This document shows positions 49,526 through 58,551 of a stretch of DNA of 64,000 bases, one piece after another. Location: assembly GCA_000818945.1 (NCBI GenBank), contig KN805372.1, forward strand, positions 607,607 to 671,606. The letters run 5' to 3'. The stretch comes from Schizochytrium sp. CCTCC M209059. Lineage: Eukaryota > Sar > Bigyra > Thraustochytrida > Thraustochytriidae. The notes beneath the pieces were generated by a model. The model did not search any database. It was not told the DNA's origin and saw only the letters and a program-made list of their open reading frames with translations. The first letter of the stretch is position 1, and every line of letters begins with the position of its first letter. The translations under genes and the position numbers were made by a program.

Positions 49526-52456
49526 TTACAAGTGCATGATGTCGGCATCTTGGTTATGCTCGCCAGAGCTGATGATGTGCACGCGCGCATCCGTGGCCTC
49601 GGTCCCCAGAGGCATTCGGAGTTTGTTGTGCGCGAGAGATACACTTTGTAGGAAGGAGTTTGATTTCATGCACGCCGCGAGCGCCTCCATAGCGCTCTCG
49701 TCGACGAGGTTTAAATCGAGCTTGAGCACGCAAAGACATCGATTGTTCGTTGCCAGCTCCTTGAGCAAAGGCACGACGTCGGAACTCAGTAGCTTGTTCC
49801 ACGATAAATCAAGCGTCGCAATGTTAGCAGCCCCCTTGCGATTGGTGCATACAAGCGTAGCTAGCGCGCGGGCGAGAATGGATGAAGAGCCAAGCCCGTT
49901 TCCAGCAATGTTTAACTCGCGAAGTGCCCGGTGGCACGCGAGTGCTTTCAGAAGGTCGGCCATGGCGGCATTATCCAAACGATTGTTGGCCAAATGCAAA
50001 CTTGTGAGGTGCGTTGCAAGGGCAACCTCTGCCTGTTTCGCAAGCATGGTCGCGGTCATTGAGCCAGCTAGGTTACATGACAAGTCAAAAGTAGCCACTT
50101 GGTGCTGCTTTGCAATTGCGGCGACAATCATCGTGCAAGCTTCGTCGTTGAACTGGTTGTCACGAAGGCATAGATTTGCAACCGGTTGTTGGTGCTTCCA
50201 AAGAGCTTCTGTCACAGTGCTGGCGTGTCTGGAACCGACCGCAAAGTAACCAAAGTTGAAAGCTGATGTGCTGCTCGAATGCGAATGTTTGAGGTGCATG
50301 TATTTGCTAGCTTCGTGATCGCGAAGGGATGGCATCGTGGCGCTGGCCTGAAGTGTAGGAGATAAGTGCTGTCGTTGCGTCTCTTGACGCCTTAGCAATT
50401 CAGGAGTCTGCGGCTGCTCCGGGCCATCGCATGCTAAAGTGAGCCCTCCCCACTCCCAGTCCTCGTCCCAATCCCATCGATTAAAGTCCCAGCGACGAGC
50501 TTCTTTGTGATGATGCTCTTTTAGAATTTCCTGATACGCGGCGCAAAGGTCTTCAGGTCGACGATTGCGAAGAAAATGCAAGTCCTTCTCCCGGCGCTGT
50601 GAATTTCGCGATTGCAGCGTTTGCCAGTCTTGGTGGGCTGCGTTCCGCGGCATTGTCTTGTGTCCTCCTTCTGCCAGAACTTCACCGGCAAGATCCCACA
50701 AAATCTCCTTTTCATGCAAGGTAAAGGGTCGCTCGCTCGCGGAACTTCGAATGTCAGCCCGGATCTGTATCTCGCGCTGCTCCGCGGCGCGAAACTCAGC
50801 TTCGACACGTTCAAGATGGGAGAGCGTGCGTGCCCACTCCATGAGCCAGGCAGACAAAACGAATTTGAGGACTGCGTCTAGCCCGGAGACAACGGTCACG
50901 TGTCTGGCTTTGGCGCGCGATATTCCCATGGCCGAGGGTTCCACGGCAAGACCTGCCAATTGATTGTCGAACGAGCTGCGCGCAGAGGTATTCCAAGGCA
51001 TTGGCGTCTTGAGGCGGGTACAATCCGCGTGTGCGACTTCAAGAAGCCACGCGCGCGACTTTACGTCAAAGAGCTTCTCTGCCATGACCTCGACGCGCTC
51101 CTGAGGAACCCAGGAGGCCCCATCACCAGTATCAAGACACTCGCACCACTCGCGCGAGCTCTCGAAGAGCAAGGAAATGACTGTGAAGAGCACTTCGGAG
51201 AGCAAAGGTGTGTACATTTCAGGCTTGGTGAGCCCAAGTACCATGCCAAAGAACGCAATACGGTCGCTTTGGCCCTCGAGCGCCTGAATACTTGCGACCA
51301 AATTGACGAGATGGTCGTCTGCCATGGTTTTCACGCCATATTGATCGGATGCAAACTTTTGCACAAACTCTGCAAGTTCAATCGCTTTGCCTAGCTCCTT
51401 GGACTTGCGAACCCACTGTCCGAGGATCTCGTTTAGTTCCGGAATGATGAGCCGCATTGGAATCTTGCGTACTGCTGGCTGAGCGACAGCGCCGCCGCGC
51501 GGTCTTCGCTTGGGCGCGGGAGCCTCACCATTGACCACACGAAGCATTTTGATGAGAGAGTGTGCTTTCACGCGACGGTACTCATGGATTTCAATGTTGC
51601 TCACGATGGGATGTTGAGCAAATACAGTTTCCACGTCATGGTAACGCACGTCAAGGACGCCTCCAGAGAACGAAAAGGTGTACTTGCGCTCATCTCCACT
51701 CGCATCTTCCGTAGCCAGCGCGAGGCCGGTCTCGTTTGCAAATGCCAAAGAGACATCCACCGGAGAGAGGACCCCTGCTTCTTTTCCCGTGCAAGCATCC
51801 TCGGTGGATAACTCACTAGCGTTGGTGCCTGATTTCAGTACGGCGCTTTCGGTGCTGTGCCCGCTATTTTTATCTACACTGGATTTCTCTGTTACGGAAT
51901 TGGAGCTCTTGCCACCTTTTGGCACGCCTGGCTTGCTCTGTCTTCGCTTTCTCTTTTCTCTCCCCGAGGTTGTCCGGGATGGCGACGAAGCCAGACTCGC
52001 GCTTTCCTGCAAAGCCTCGGCATGAAAAACGAGTCGAGCGTATCGATCAAACAACGTTTCCTCCGTCCGGCCAGGAAGAATTGGTGCCTGTTCGCAAATA
52101 ATACATTGCATGGCATCTTCGGTCGTGAGTACCTCTCGCACGCTTTCGTTGAAGCTGCATTCCTGGCAGATTTCACAACCGCCTTCACAAAACTCGAATT
52201 GTGGTGCGTCGCTTTCGATCTCTGTCTCACAGATGCAGCACTGGCGCTGCAAAACTACATGGTTTTCTTGGTCCACGACCGCGTTCGTGTCATCGGCTGC
52301 GCTTGTGTCATTTTCTGCATTGTTTTGCTGCAGATGATCTTGTATTTGCGACGCGTTTTCCATCGTCTTTTCGTCAGAGTGCATCATGTCATGCTCTGCA
52401 GCAAGTTTCGCCTTTTCCGTCCTTGGTCCCTTGCGAGAAGCGTGGCCGCTATCCAT
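49526..52456 (-). CDS. RING-like zinc-binding and leucine-rich-repeat protein
   Basis: The product is 976 residues with its ATG at 52456. Residues 73-121 hold nine Cys (CCIC, then C-x3-C-x2-C-x2-C, then CIIC), a RING-like or related zinc fold; no clear His is visible, so the exact class is uncertain. The middle (about 260-640) is helical, with a GISRAKARHVTVV segment and no family I recognise. The C-terminal 220 residues are RNI-type leucine-rich repeats (LCLRDNQFNDEAC, LHLANNRLDNAA, LNIAGNGLGSS, LDLSWNKLLSS, KLDLNLVDESA), about six units. RING plus LRR suggests an E3 ubiquitin ligase with LRR substrate recognition, but this is inference. The stop is 166 bases from that of the PqiA-like gene. 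Confidence 0.8.
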   Translation of the reverse strand: MDSGHASRKGPRTEKAKLAAEHDMMHSDEKTMENASQIQDHLQQNNAENDTSAADDTNAVVDQENHVVLQRQCCICETEIESDAPQFEFCEGGCEICQECSFNESVREVLTTEDAMQCIICEQAPILPGRTEETLFDRYARLVFHAEALQESASLASSPSRTTSGREKRKRRQSKPGVPKGGKSSNSVTEKSSVDKNSGHSTESAVLKSGTNASELSTEDACTGKEAGVLSPVDVSLAFANETGLALATEDASGDERKYTFSFSGGVLDVRYHDVETVFAQHPIVSNIEIHEYRRVKAHSLIKMLRVVNGEAPAPKRRPRGGAVAQPAVRKIPMRLIIPELNEILGQWVRKSKELGKAIELAEFVQKFASDQYGVKTMADDHLVNLVASIQALEGQSDRIAFFGMVLGLTKPEMYTPLLSEVLFTVISLLFESSREWCECLDTGDGASWVPQERVEVMAEKLFDVKSRAWLLEVAHADCTRLKTPMPWNTSARSSFDNQLAGLAVEPSAMGISRAKARHVTVVSGLDAVLKFVLSAWLMEWARTLSHLERVEAEFRAAEQREIQIRADIRSSASERPFTLHEKEILWDLAGEVLAEGGHKTMPRNAAHQDWQTLQSRNSQRREKDLHFLRNRRPEDLCAAYQEILKEHHHKEARRWDFNRWDWDEDWEWGGLTLACDGPEQPQTPELLRRQETQRQHLSPTLQASATMPSLRDHEASKYMHLKHSHSSSTSAFNFGYFAVGSRHASTVTEALWKHQQPVANLCLRDNQFNDEACTMIVAAIAKQHQVATFDLSCNLAGSMTATMLAKQAEVALATHLTSLHLANNRLDNAAMADLLKALACHRALRELNIAGNGLGSSSILARALATLVCTNRKGAANIATLDLSWNKLLSSDVVPLLKELATNNRCLCVLKLDLNLVDESAMEALAACMKSNSFLQSVSLAHNKLRMPLGTEATDARVHIISSGEHNQDADIMHL

Positions 52457-52997
52457 CCGTTCGTCTCTGTCCGTAAGATCTCAAGTTTCTGGTTAATATT
52501 CTCCTCGCATCGCACTTCACCGCCGTACTACTGTCCTCTGAGAGATCGAGGTAAATTAACACGGGCTTCAAGTTTGCCTCCAGGTGCCAAGTGGTTGGCT
52601 AGCCAGGCAGCCAGGCAGCCAGCCAGTCGGCCACCGTTCTGGCAGGGATTGAAGTAAATTGGCTTCTTCTATGAACATGCTGTCCACAACCATGAAAGAA
52701 ACCAATCTACAGTCATGATCCTTATGAATGGTATGGTATACATACTGCCGCCAGTGCGGCGCGGGTCGCCTGGGTGTCGCAGACTCTCTTTGGTCTCACC
52801 GGATCTTTTTCTCTCTCACATTGTGACTTGCTCTGACGCGTGAAAAAAACCGATAGCTCAGGGTTTTCTGGGACGCACGCGGAGAGGCGCCAGGGAGCGC
52901 AGAAGATTGATCAGAAGGAGGCAGCGGTCGACCGCTCGGCCAGCTGGCAGGCCGGCAGGAGCGCTGAGCGCAGTCCATCTGGCTTTCAAGTCTCAGG
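52457..52997. promoter_or_regulatory. Divergent promoter region
   Basis: This 541-base region between divergent starts has a CCAGGCAG/CCAG repeat at about 52601-52634. Nothing else is recognisable. Confidence 0.4.
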
Positions 52998-54028
52998 ATG
53001 GAGATCGACGAGGGGCGAGACGACGTCGACCAGGTAAACGAAGCACGACGGCAAATGCGAGTCGAGGCACGTGCGCGCGCAGAACAGGCGCGACGCGCAA
53101 GTCGTGCCGCCGCAGCACTAAGGAGAAAACATCCCTTGCGCAAGCACTGTGCAAGAATTGTCGATGTCGTCTTCAAGTCGATGATTTCACCCAGTCTCAA
53201 AGAGACTGTCGTTTCCTTCATGCTGCAATACCTACTCTTTATTCGTGGCCAGACTCCGGGGTAAGTGCAGGAAAGAAGACAAGGGAAGAAAACCGCGCGT
53301 TGAACAGAGCTTTTTCATCGCGTACGCATCACAAATGACGTGACTGACGCTCACATCAATTACTTGTCAGTTTGCTATCCGAACTGCGGAAAGCGCCATG
53401 TCTGGGCGCGGAGGCTGGGTCGAAGCGGCCCCGCGGCAACGCTATTCGAGACCAGCGCCGCATCCAGAGACTGCTTGATACGATAGACTGTTTTGATGCG
53501 AAGCTGGAGAGCTTAATGCGTCAATGTACAGTCTTGAGTGTGGTTTTCATTTTCGGTCAGTCTCTCGCTTCGGCGCAAGAAGCTTATTGGGTGCGCTTTC
53601 ACAATAACGTCGCAGACACGCAAGAACAGGCAAACAACGAGGAAATGGAATGGTCTCTCACCGACCACCAAGTTGGGCTCGTGCAAAAGAAGGTTGCGCG
53701 TCAATTTGTTCAAACGGCAAAGCTCACAAAGGACTGTCCTCCAAAGACAAGAGTCTTCGTTTTGCTGCAGTGCCATGGTTTAGGTTTCCAGATTTCTGAC
53801 TTCCACTTGCCTCCAGAACTAGCGCTGCGACCCGACTTTTCTCTCGGCGACCTGCAGATTCGTGGAAACGCGTTGGCACTGCACATCGTTGACTGTCGAA
53901 ATCCTCGTGAGAGTGATTCAATGTCAGTTGAGCACAATTTAGATATCGAAGAAGCAGGTAAAGTTTTCCCAGAAAAGGAGGCGGAAGAAAACCTATGGGT
54001 CGCCTTTCTACCTCGTGTCGCTCTCTGA
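52998..54028 (+). CDS. MAD2L1BP: p31comet-like (MAD2L1BP) spindle-checkpoint protein, two exons
   Basis: Exon 1 is 52998-53260 and exon 2 is 53371-54028. The intron is 110 bases with donor GGG|GTAAGTGC and acceptor TTGTCAG, and the frame is kept through a Gly codon. The product is 306 residues. The match is to animal p31comet: VVSFMLQYLLFIRGQTPGLL (human-like FLKYILYMRQQLP), then a helical LDTIDCFDAKLESL followed by VVFIFGQSLASAQEAYWVRF, and WSLTDHQ...QKKVARQFVQTAKL. These lie in the order of the HORMA-like fold. The C-terminal third is less conserved. The family binds MAD2 and with TRIP13 converts it to the inactive form to silence the checkpoint. Similarity is modest, so the identity is likely but not certain. 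An acidic/Arg-rich N-terminus is visible. Confidence 0.75.
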
Positions 54029-54110
54029 TCCCTCTGAGCTCTGTATAGAGTAGAAGCTGATCGCTTACGGATCACGTGCATGATTCTCAAGTCAAATGAA
54101 GAGATATACC

Positions 54111-54124
54111 CTAGGGTAAAACCT
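54111..54124 (+). repeat. Left terminal inverted repeat of the element
   Basis: CTAGGGTAAAACCT is the exact reverse complement of 56398-56411. Confidence 0.65.
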
Positions 54125-54364
54125 TTAAAACGGGTCACCTATAAAATGGGTCAACTTGGGCGGTGTGGCTTTGGACTAGGAGTCAACTAAGGCGCACTAG
54201 AATCGAAAGATGCTACCCCCCGAAATGGACCAGCGGTGGTTAGGCACCGGTGGTTACGTTAGCGTGCATTGCCGCAACTACGCGCGGCGCCATGTCGATG
54301 CCGACGACCTTGAGCAACTTCCTCGGCACCACGCCGCCGCTGCAGAGGCAGGCTGCCGTTGACA

Positions 54365-56032
54365 ATGCCCTCCAGTAGAACGACGAAGCAGCTTGCAGAA
54401 GTCGTCGCAGCGTCGACGCCGGAGGCGCTCTTGCCCGAAGTGCATGGTTACCGGCTGACGTGCAAGCGTTTGCAGGCTCTCTGGCGCCATACTGCAGACC
54501 AGTAAGCCTGGCTGGATGACGAGCACATCGACGTGATCGCGAGGAGTATCTCGTCCGACTCGACCAAGAAGGTCATGGTCCTCGACACGCAGTTCGTTGC
54601 GTGGTGGACGGAGTGGACTCTCGATAAAGATTGCGCGCGGGGTGCGCCTGGCAGTGGTGGAAATCTCGCATCGCAGCTCGCGGACCGAGAGATCTTGTGG
54701 ATTCCGTGCCATACGGCCGGCAACCACTGGACTTGCATGTTCGTCTTCCTTCACGAGCGCCAGTTCGAGTTCTTTGATCCGCTCGGTAGGCCGCCAGGCA
54801 TTCTTGATGCCGTTTGCCGTCACATCATCCATAGCATTTCTCGCTATGGGGACTTCATCGACACATCCTCATGGCCGTGCATGCAAGTGACGACGACTCA
54901 GGTTCAACAGGACAGCTACAACTGCGGACTTTGGATCCTTGGGGCCCTGGACGTGGTTAGTGAGGGGGTCACGACCAGCAGCTTCGTGGAGATACCGCCG
55001 TTCGCCATCACTTGGCTTCGTCAGAAAAATTTCCTCATGCTCTCGCTGTTGTCATTTACGGACAAGAAAGCGAGCGAGAAAGGTGTACCCGTGGAAGAAC
55101 CTGCGTCTTCAACAGAAAACGTGGAGCATGAGCTGTCCGGGCGCAACGTGGAGCGGGACGTTCTAGGGGAGAAGAATCAGGACAGCCTTGCTGACCTGCG
55201 GAGCGCGGTGGACAAAATTCGGCACAGGCAAGAGGCCGCTCTCCGCGCGGAAGCGCGTTGGAAGAGCCACTCTGCTCCGCAAATCACGAACAACATCAAC
55301 AACATCAACATCGAATTGAACATCAACCTGCCTTCTGGCAGCCCTGTCGATCTCGCACACGCCGAGCAGGTTGGACGGAGGATCCTGGACGTGCTCTTCA
55401 GACAGGTCGGCGGAGCGACGTTTGTACCGCCAAGCGACAGCAGGGTCGCACGGCGCATCGCAGCTGGGGTGCCAAGGGTGGTCAACACAAGCGCGCACAT
55501 TAAGTTTCTCGAGCAGTCGCCAGATGTCTTCTGTTATAATCGAGGCGAAAGGATGACCAAGCAGGTCCTCGCCAAATCTCTCGAGCTGCGGGGTGATCGG
55601 GTAAGCCCGGCGATGTCAAGGTCCGCCCTACTCGAACGCATTCGCGTTCTGAAGACCAATCGACCTGGCACCTTGTCTCCTACGACAACCTCTGCTGCAT
55701 CGATCTCTCACTCCAGTTCTTCGATGGCCGCAAGTTCTGCTGCATCACCTGCTCCAGATCCAACCGGGGCCTCCACTCCGCAGAACGAAGTCCTCTCGGC
55801 AGACGACGAAGCTCTCATCATCAAGGCGTTGGCCGCGAAAGCAGCTTCTTGCACCGAGTTCGGGTTTACCCACTCGCGCAAGAAGGTCACACGATCAAAC
55901 CTTCTGCAGTACCTCGAGGTCGAAGGCTTGCGTGTTCCGTGGCATGATCCTCGCGAGAATCTCATGCGAATCGTTCTTGGTCACATACGGAGCACCTCCA
56001 GCGCTTCTGCGCTGCCGCTGATGTCCTCGTAG
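54365..56032 (+). pseudogene. Ulp1/C48 cysteine-protease gene of the transposon, one nonsense codon
   Basis: From an ATG at 54365 the frame runs 46 codons to an in-frame TAA (54503-54505), then is open to 56032. The protease begins right after the stop (AWLDDEHIDVIARS), a typical Ulp1 start, and no ATG lies between the stop and this core, so the gene looks inactivated by one point change unless read-through or another start is used. The catalytic triad and helper are intact: His in NHWTCMFV, Asp in FDPLG, Gln and Cys in QQDSYNCG (Cys codon 54923-54925). The C-terminal half has an Asn/Ile-rich NNINNINIEL stretch and two further domains I do not recognise, perhaps DNA-binding. The usual target of Ulp1 proteases is SUMO or a related modifier. 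Confidence 0.7.
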
Positions 56033-56397
56033 GGCATCTCAGCGAGCGCGTGGCGCTGCTGACGTCCGCCAGTGGCGACAACTGCATTTTCATCCCCAAA
56101 ACGATGCAAACGTGAACGCCCCATATAAACAATAGACAAATATCCGTTGAGTACGTAACTCGTTAAATACCCCCCTGTCAATACCCCCCGGTTCAATTTG
56201 GGGGCCAGCAGCCCCGCGGGGAGCCTCAGACGCTCAACTTTGAACTACTCTCGCTCCTCCAAAACTCGATCAAAACCTATACTGCAAATTTTGTGCAGTC
56301 CGCCGTGGCACGGGCCTGTGCTGTGTCCAGCTCCGATGCTCGCGCGTGGATTTGCTGAAGAAATTTTCTGAACATTACGAAACCCTGTCCAATTCGG

Positions 56398-56411
56398 AGG
56401 TTTTACCCTAG
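56398..56411 (-). repeat. Right terminal inverted repeat of the element
   Basis: AGGTTTTACCCTAG pairs exactly with 54111-54124. Confidence 0.65.
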
Positions 56412-56557
56412 AGATGAACCGAGCCGCAATGTAATTAATCAAGCAAGCTAGCAGGCGACAAAGAAATAAAAGGAAAAAAGAAGGAAAAAAGACAAGGAAA
56501 AAGAAGAAGGGAGCACGAGCGCAAATCAAGCAAATGAGCAAACAGAAAAGCAATAAT

Positions 56558-57291
56558 TCAACGAATTTCCTTGTTTCGGATACGCTGATTGATGGACTGC
56601 ACAATCTTCTTGAATCGATTGAGTGCTGCAGCGTCCTTTCCGTCGCAAGCATCTGCGGTGTATGGCGGCTTGATGATGATTCCTAGCTCAGAGACAATGT
56701 TTGGACCTTCCCAACGGAGGTTGTATGTCTTGTCGAGAGCATTGAAAAGGAGCTGAGCCTCCTCGGTTACGCCTGTGCCCATACGCTGCGCATCCTTGGC
56801 CGCGCGCTCGAGGCCTTGGCGGGATCGACGATTGACAAAATCCGTCGTTAGCGCAGGAATAGCCTCAACTTCCCGGGAACCTTGCAGTTTCTGTGCACCA
56901 CGAATCTTGTTAGTATGGGTCAATTACTTCTTGCAGAGTTCACCACTTCCTCCTCTACGCAAAGTAAAGCAAACCTACCTCGACCTTTTCAATGAGACTC
57001 ATCTTTACGAAGCGTACATCTTGCTTGAGAGTGCTCTGCGGATGCGGTTCCTCTGCGCATCATCATTCATTCGTTCATTCATTCATTCACGAAGCGTTCT
57101 CGTCAGTCGTTTTGCGCTCTCAACACATTCTTGTTTTCTCGCGTAACCTCGAAAACACTTCTCATCACAGCGTAGCCAAGGCCGCTCGCGCTCGCTGCCG
57201 CCGTCCTCAGTTGCATTTGCATCAGAGCATCGCCAAGACATTCCAAGCCGTCACTGTCCTCGTCGCCGTTTTCGTCTTTCTCTCCCATCCA

Positions 57292-57335
<44 letters not shown>

Positions 57336-57463
57336 GCCAACTCACCAATAATGACGAGGTCGCTCGCCTCGTCGCACGCGAAGACGAAGCCGCGCGCAGA
57401 GGCGCCGCCGCGCAGGAGCAGACGCACCTCGCTGCCGAGCGCGAGCTCCGCCGCCGCGGGCAT
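56558..57463 (-). CDS. LSM12: LSM12 homologue, three exons
   Basis: The exons are 57463-57346, 57052-56979 and 56890-56558. Intron 1 is 293 bases (donor GTGAGT, acceptor GCGCAG, containing a GTCGCC repeat). Intron 2 is 88 bases (donor GTAGGT, TACTAAC branch-like site, acceptor TGCACAG). The frame is kept throughout, giving 174 residues (human 195). The N-terminal LSm part comes from exons 1-2 (GSEVRLLLRGG, FVFACDEASDLVII, then DVRFVKMSLIEKVE). The C-terminal anticodon-binding-like AD domain is in exon 3: ALDKTYNLRWEGPNIVSELG, IIIKPPYTADACDGKDAAAL and RFKKIVQSI match LSM12 well. In animals LSM12 bridges ataxin-2 and translation factors. The short middle exon and the weak LSm part hide the gene from ORF scans. 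Confidence 0.88.
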
Positions 57464-57882
57464 GGCGCCCTCTCCTGCCGCTCCCTGCCGCTCCCTGCCG
57501 CTCCTCCGCCTGCCCGAGCAGCGGCGGCAGCTCCAGCTCCAGCTCCAGCGCGAACGAGCTCTGCTCTGCCTTCACGTTGCCTCGCCTCGCCTTGCCTTGC
57601 CTTGCCTTGTCTTGCCTTGCCTTGCCTTCTCTTGCCTTGTCTTGCCTTGTCTATCTTGCCTTATCTTGCCTTATCTTGCCTTGCTCTGCTGCAGCCGCAA
57701 AACAGGCAAAACGCAGACCCGGCCAGGCAAAGCCCTGGCGCGCGGCCGGGCAGACAGAGCTCGCGCAGAGCCCGCGGAGAGACCGCTGGGGCGAACCCTG
57801 GAGGCCAGCTGCAGCGCTCGGCGCGGGCCGTTCTCGAGCCGCCGCGGGCGACGCCACGCCCGGACCATCCATCCATCCATCA
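57464..57882. promoter_or_regulatory. Bidirectional promoter with CCTTG pentamer array
   Basis: This 419-base region lies between the divergent LSM12 and TAPT1 starts. An array of about twenty CTTGC/CCTTG-like units spans 57577-57690 and (ATCC)n lies just before the TAPT1 ATG. The TAPT1 frame is open through the array from a TTG and would give a Leu/Pro/Cys repeat, so I leave it out of the protein. Confidence 0.55.
57577..57690. repeat. CCTTG pentanucleotide array
   Basis: The tandem unit is TTGCC with variants (TTGTC, TATCT). It lies 190-300 bases upstream of the TAPT1 start codon. Confidence 0.7.
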
Positions 57883-58516
57883 ATGGCGCGAGGGTCTGCG
57901 AAGAAGCGCAGACAACGCCGCTCCCTCGCGGCCGAGGATGCCGCGGATGTCGATGAAGACCACGGCGAGCCCGAGGCCGATCCGAGTAGCGGCGAGGTCG
58001 AACCATGCCACGAAGAGGACGAGACTCGCCAGCGTGGCGACGACAGTACCGACGCCGACACCGATGATACGAGGTCCGCAAAGGAAAACAGCAGCGCTGA
58101 GGCTAGCAAGGCTTCTGAGGAAAACTCAAAAGAAGCCATGATCCACGAGAACGGGACAACAGAAAACGGGAACGGCACATTAACTTCGAGTACGCCGCCA
58201 ATTGTAAATGTGCCCACAGATAAATTACAGGGACTCACGCCCGAAGATCGGGCAGGACTGCCTAACGCTGCGTCGAGTTCGAAGTCGCTGGCGGGAGCTC
58301 GCTCTGCATCCTCGTCCGTGTCATCTGCATCCCGCTCTCGTCCACCTGGCCCAGGCTTCGACGCGGCAGACGTTGCCAATGGAGGAGGTGCGACGGGCAA
58401 CGGAGCACACTTTATTGGATCAATCTCCAGCAATCTCGGGTCCGGGTCTGTCCTTATCCCCCCGCTTCCCGCCAATGATGTCGATGCGGGTCTTTTCCAA
58501 GCGAACGGCAAAGTGG

Positions 58517-58551
<35 letters not shown>

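Larger units (their letters stand above)
54111..56411 (+). mobile_element. Candidate MULE-like DNA transposon carrying a Ulp1-type protease
   Basis: This is a 2301-base element bounded by a perfect 14-bp inverted repeat: CTAGGGTAAAACCT at 54111-54124 and its reverse complement at 56398-56411. Immediately outside are 9-base direct repeats that differ at two positions (AGATATACC at 54102-54110, AGATGAACC at 56412-56420), the size of Mutator-type target duplications. Inside is one large frame with a Ulp1-like cysteine protease, a cargo known in some plant MULEs. I see no transposase, so it is probably non-autonomous. It sits exactly between the 3' ends of MAD2L1BP and LSM12; without it the gap would be about 230 bases, as in other convergent pairs here. 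Slight degradation suggests an older insertion. Confidence 0.62.

Noticed and set aside
57577..57882. N-terminal extension of TAPT1 rich in Leu-Pro-Cys
   Set aside because: It starts at TTG and is a translation of the CCTTG pentamer array; the first real ATG is 57883.
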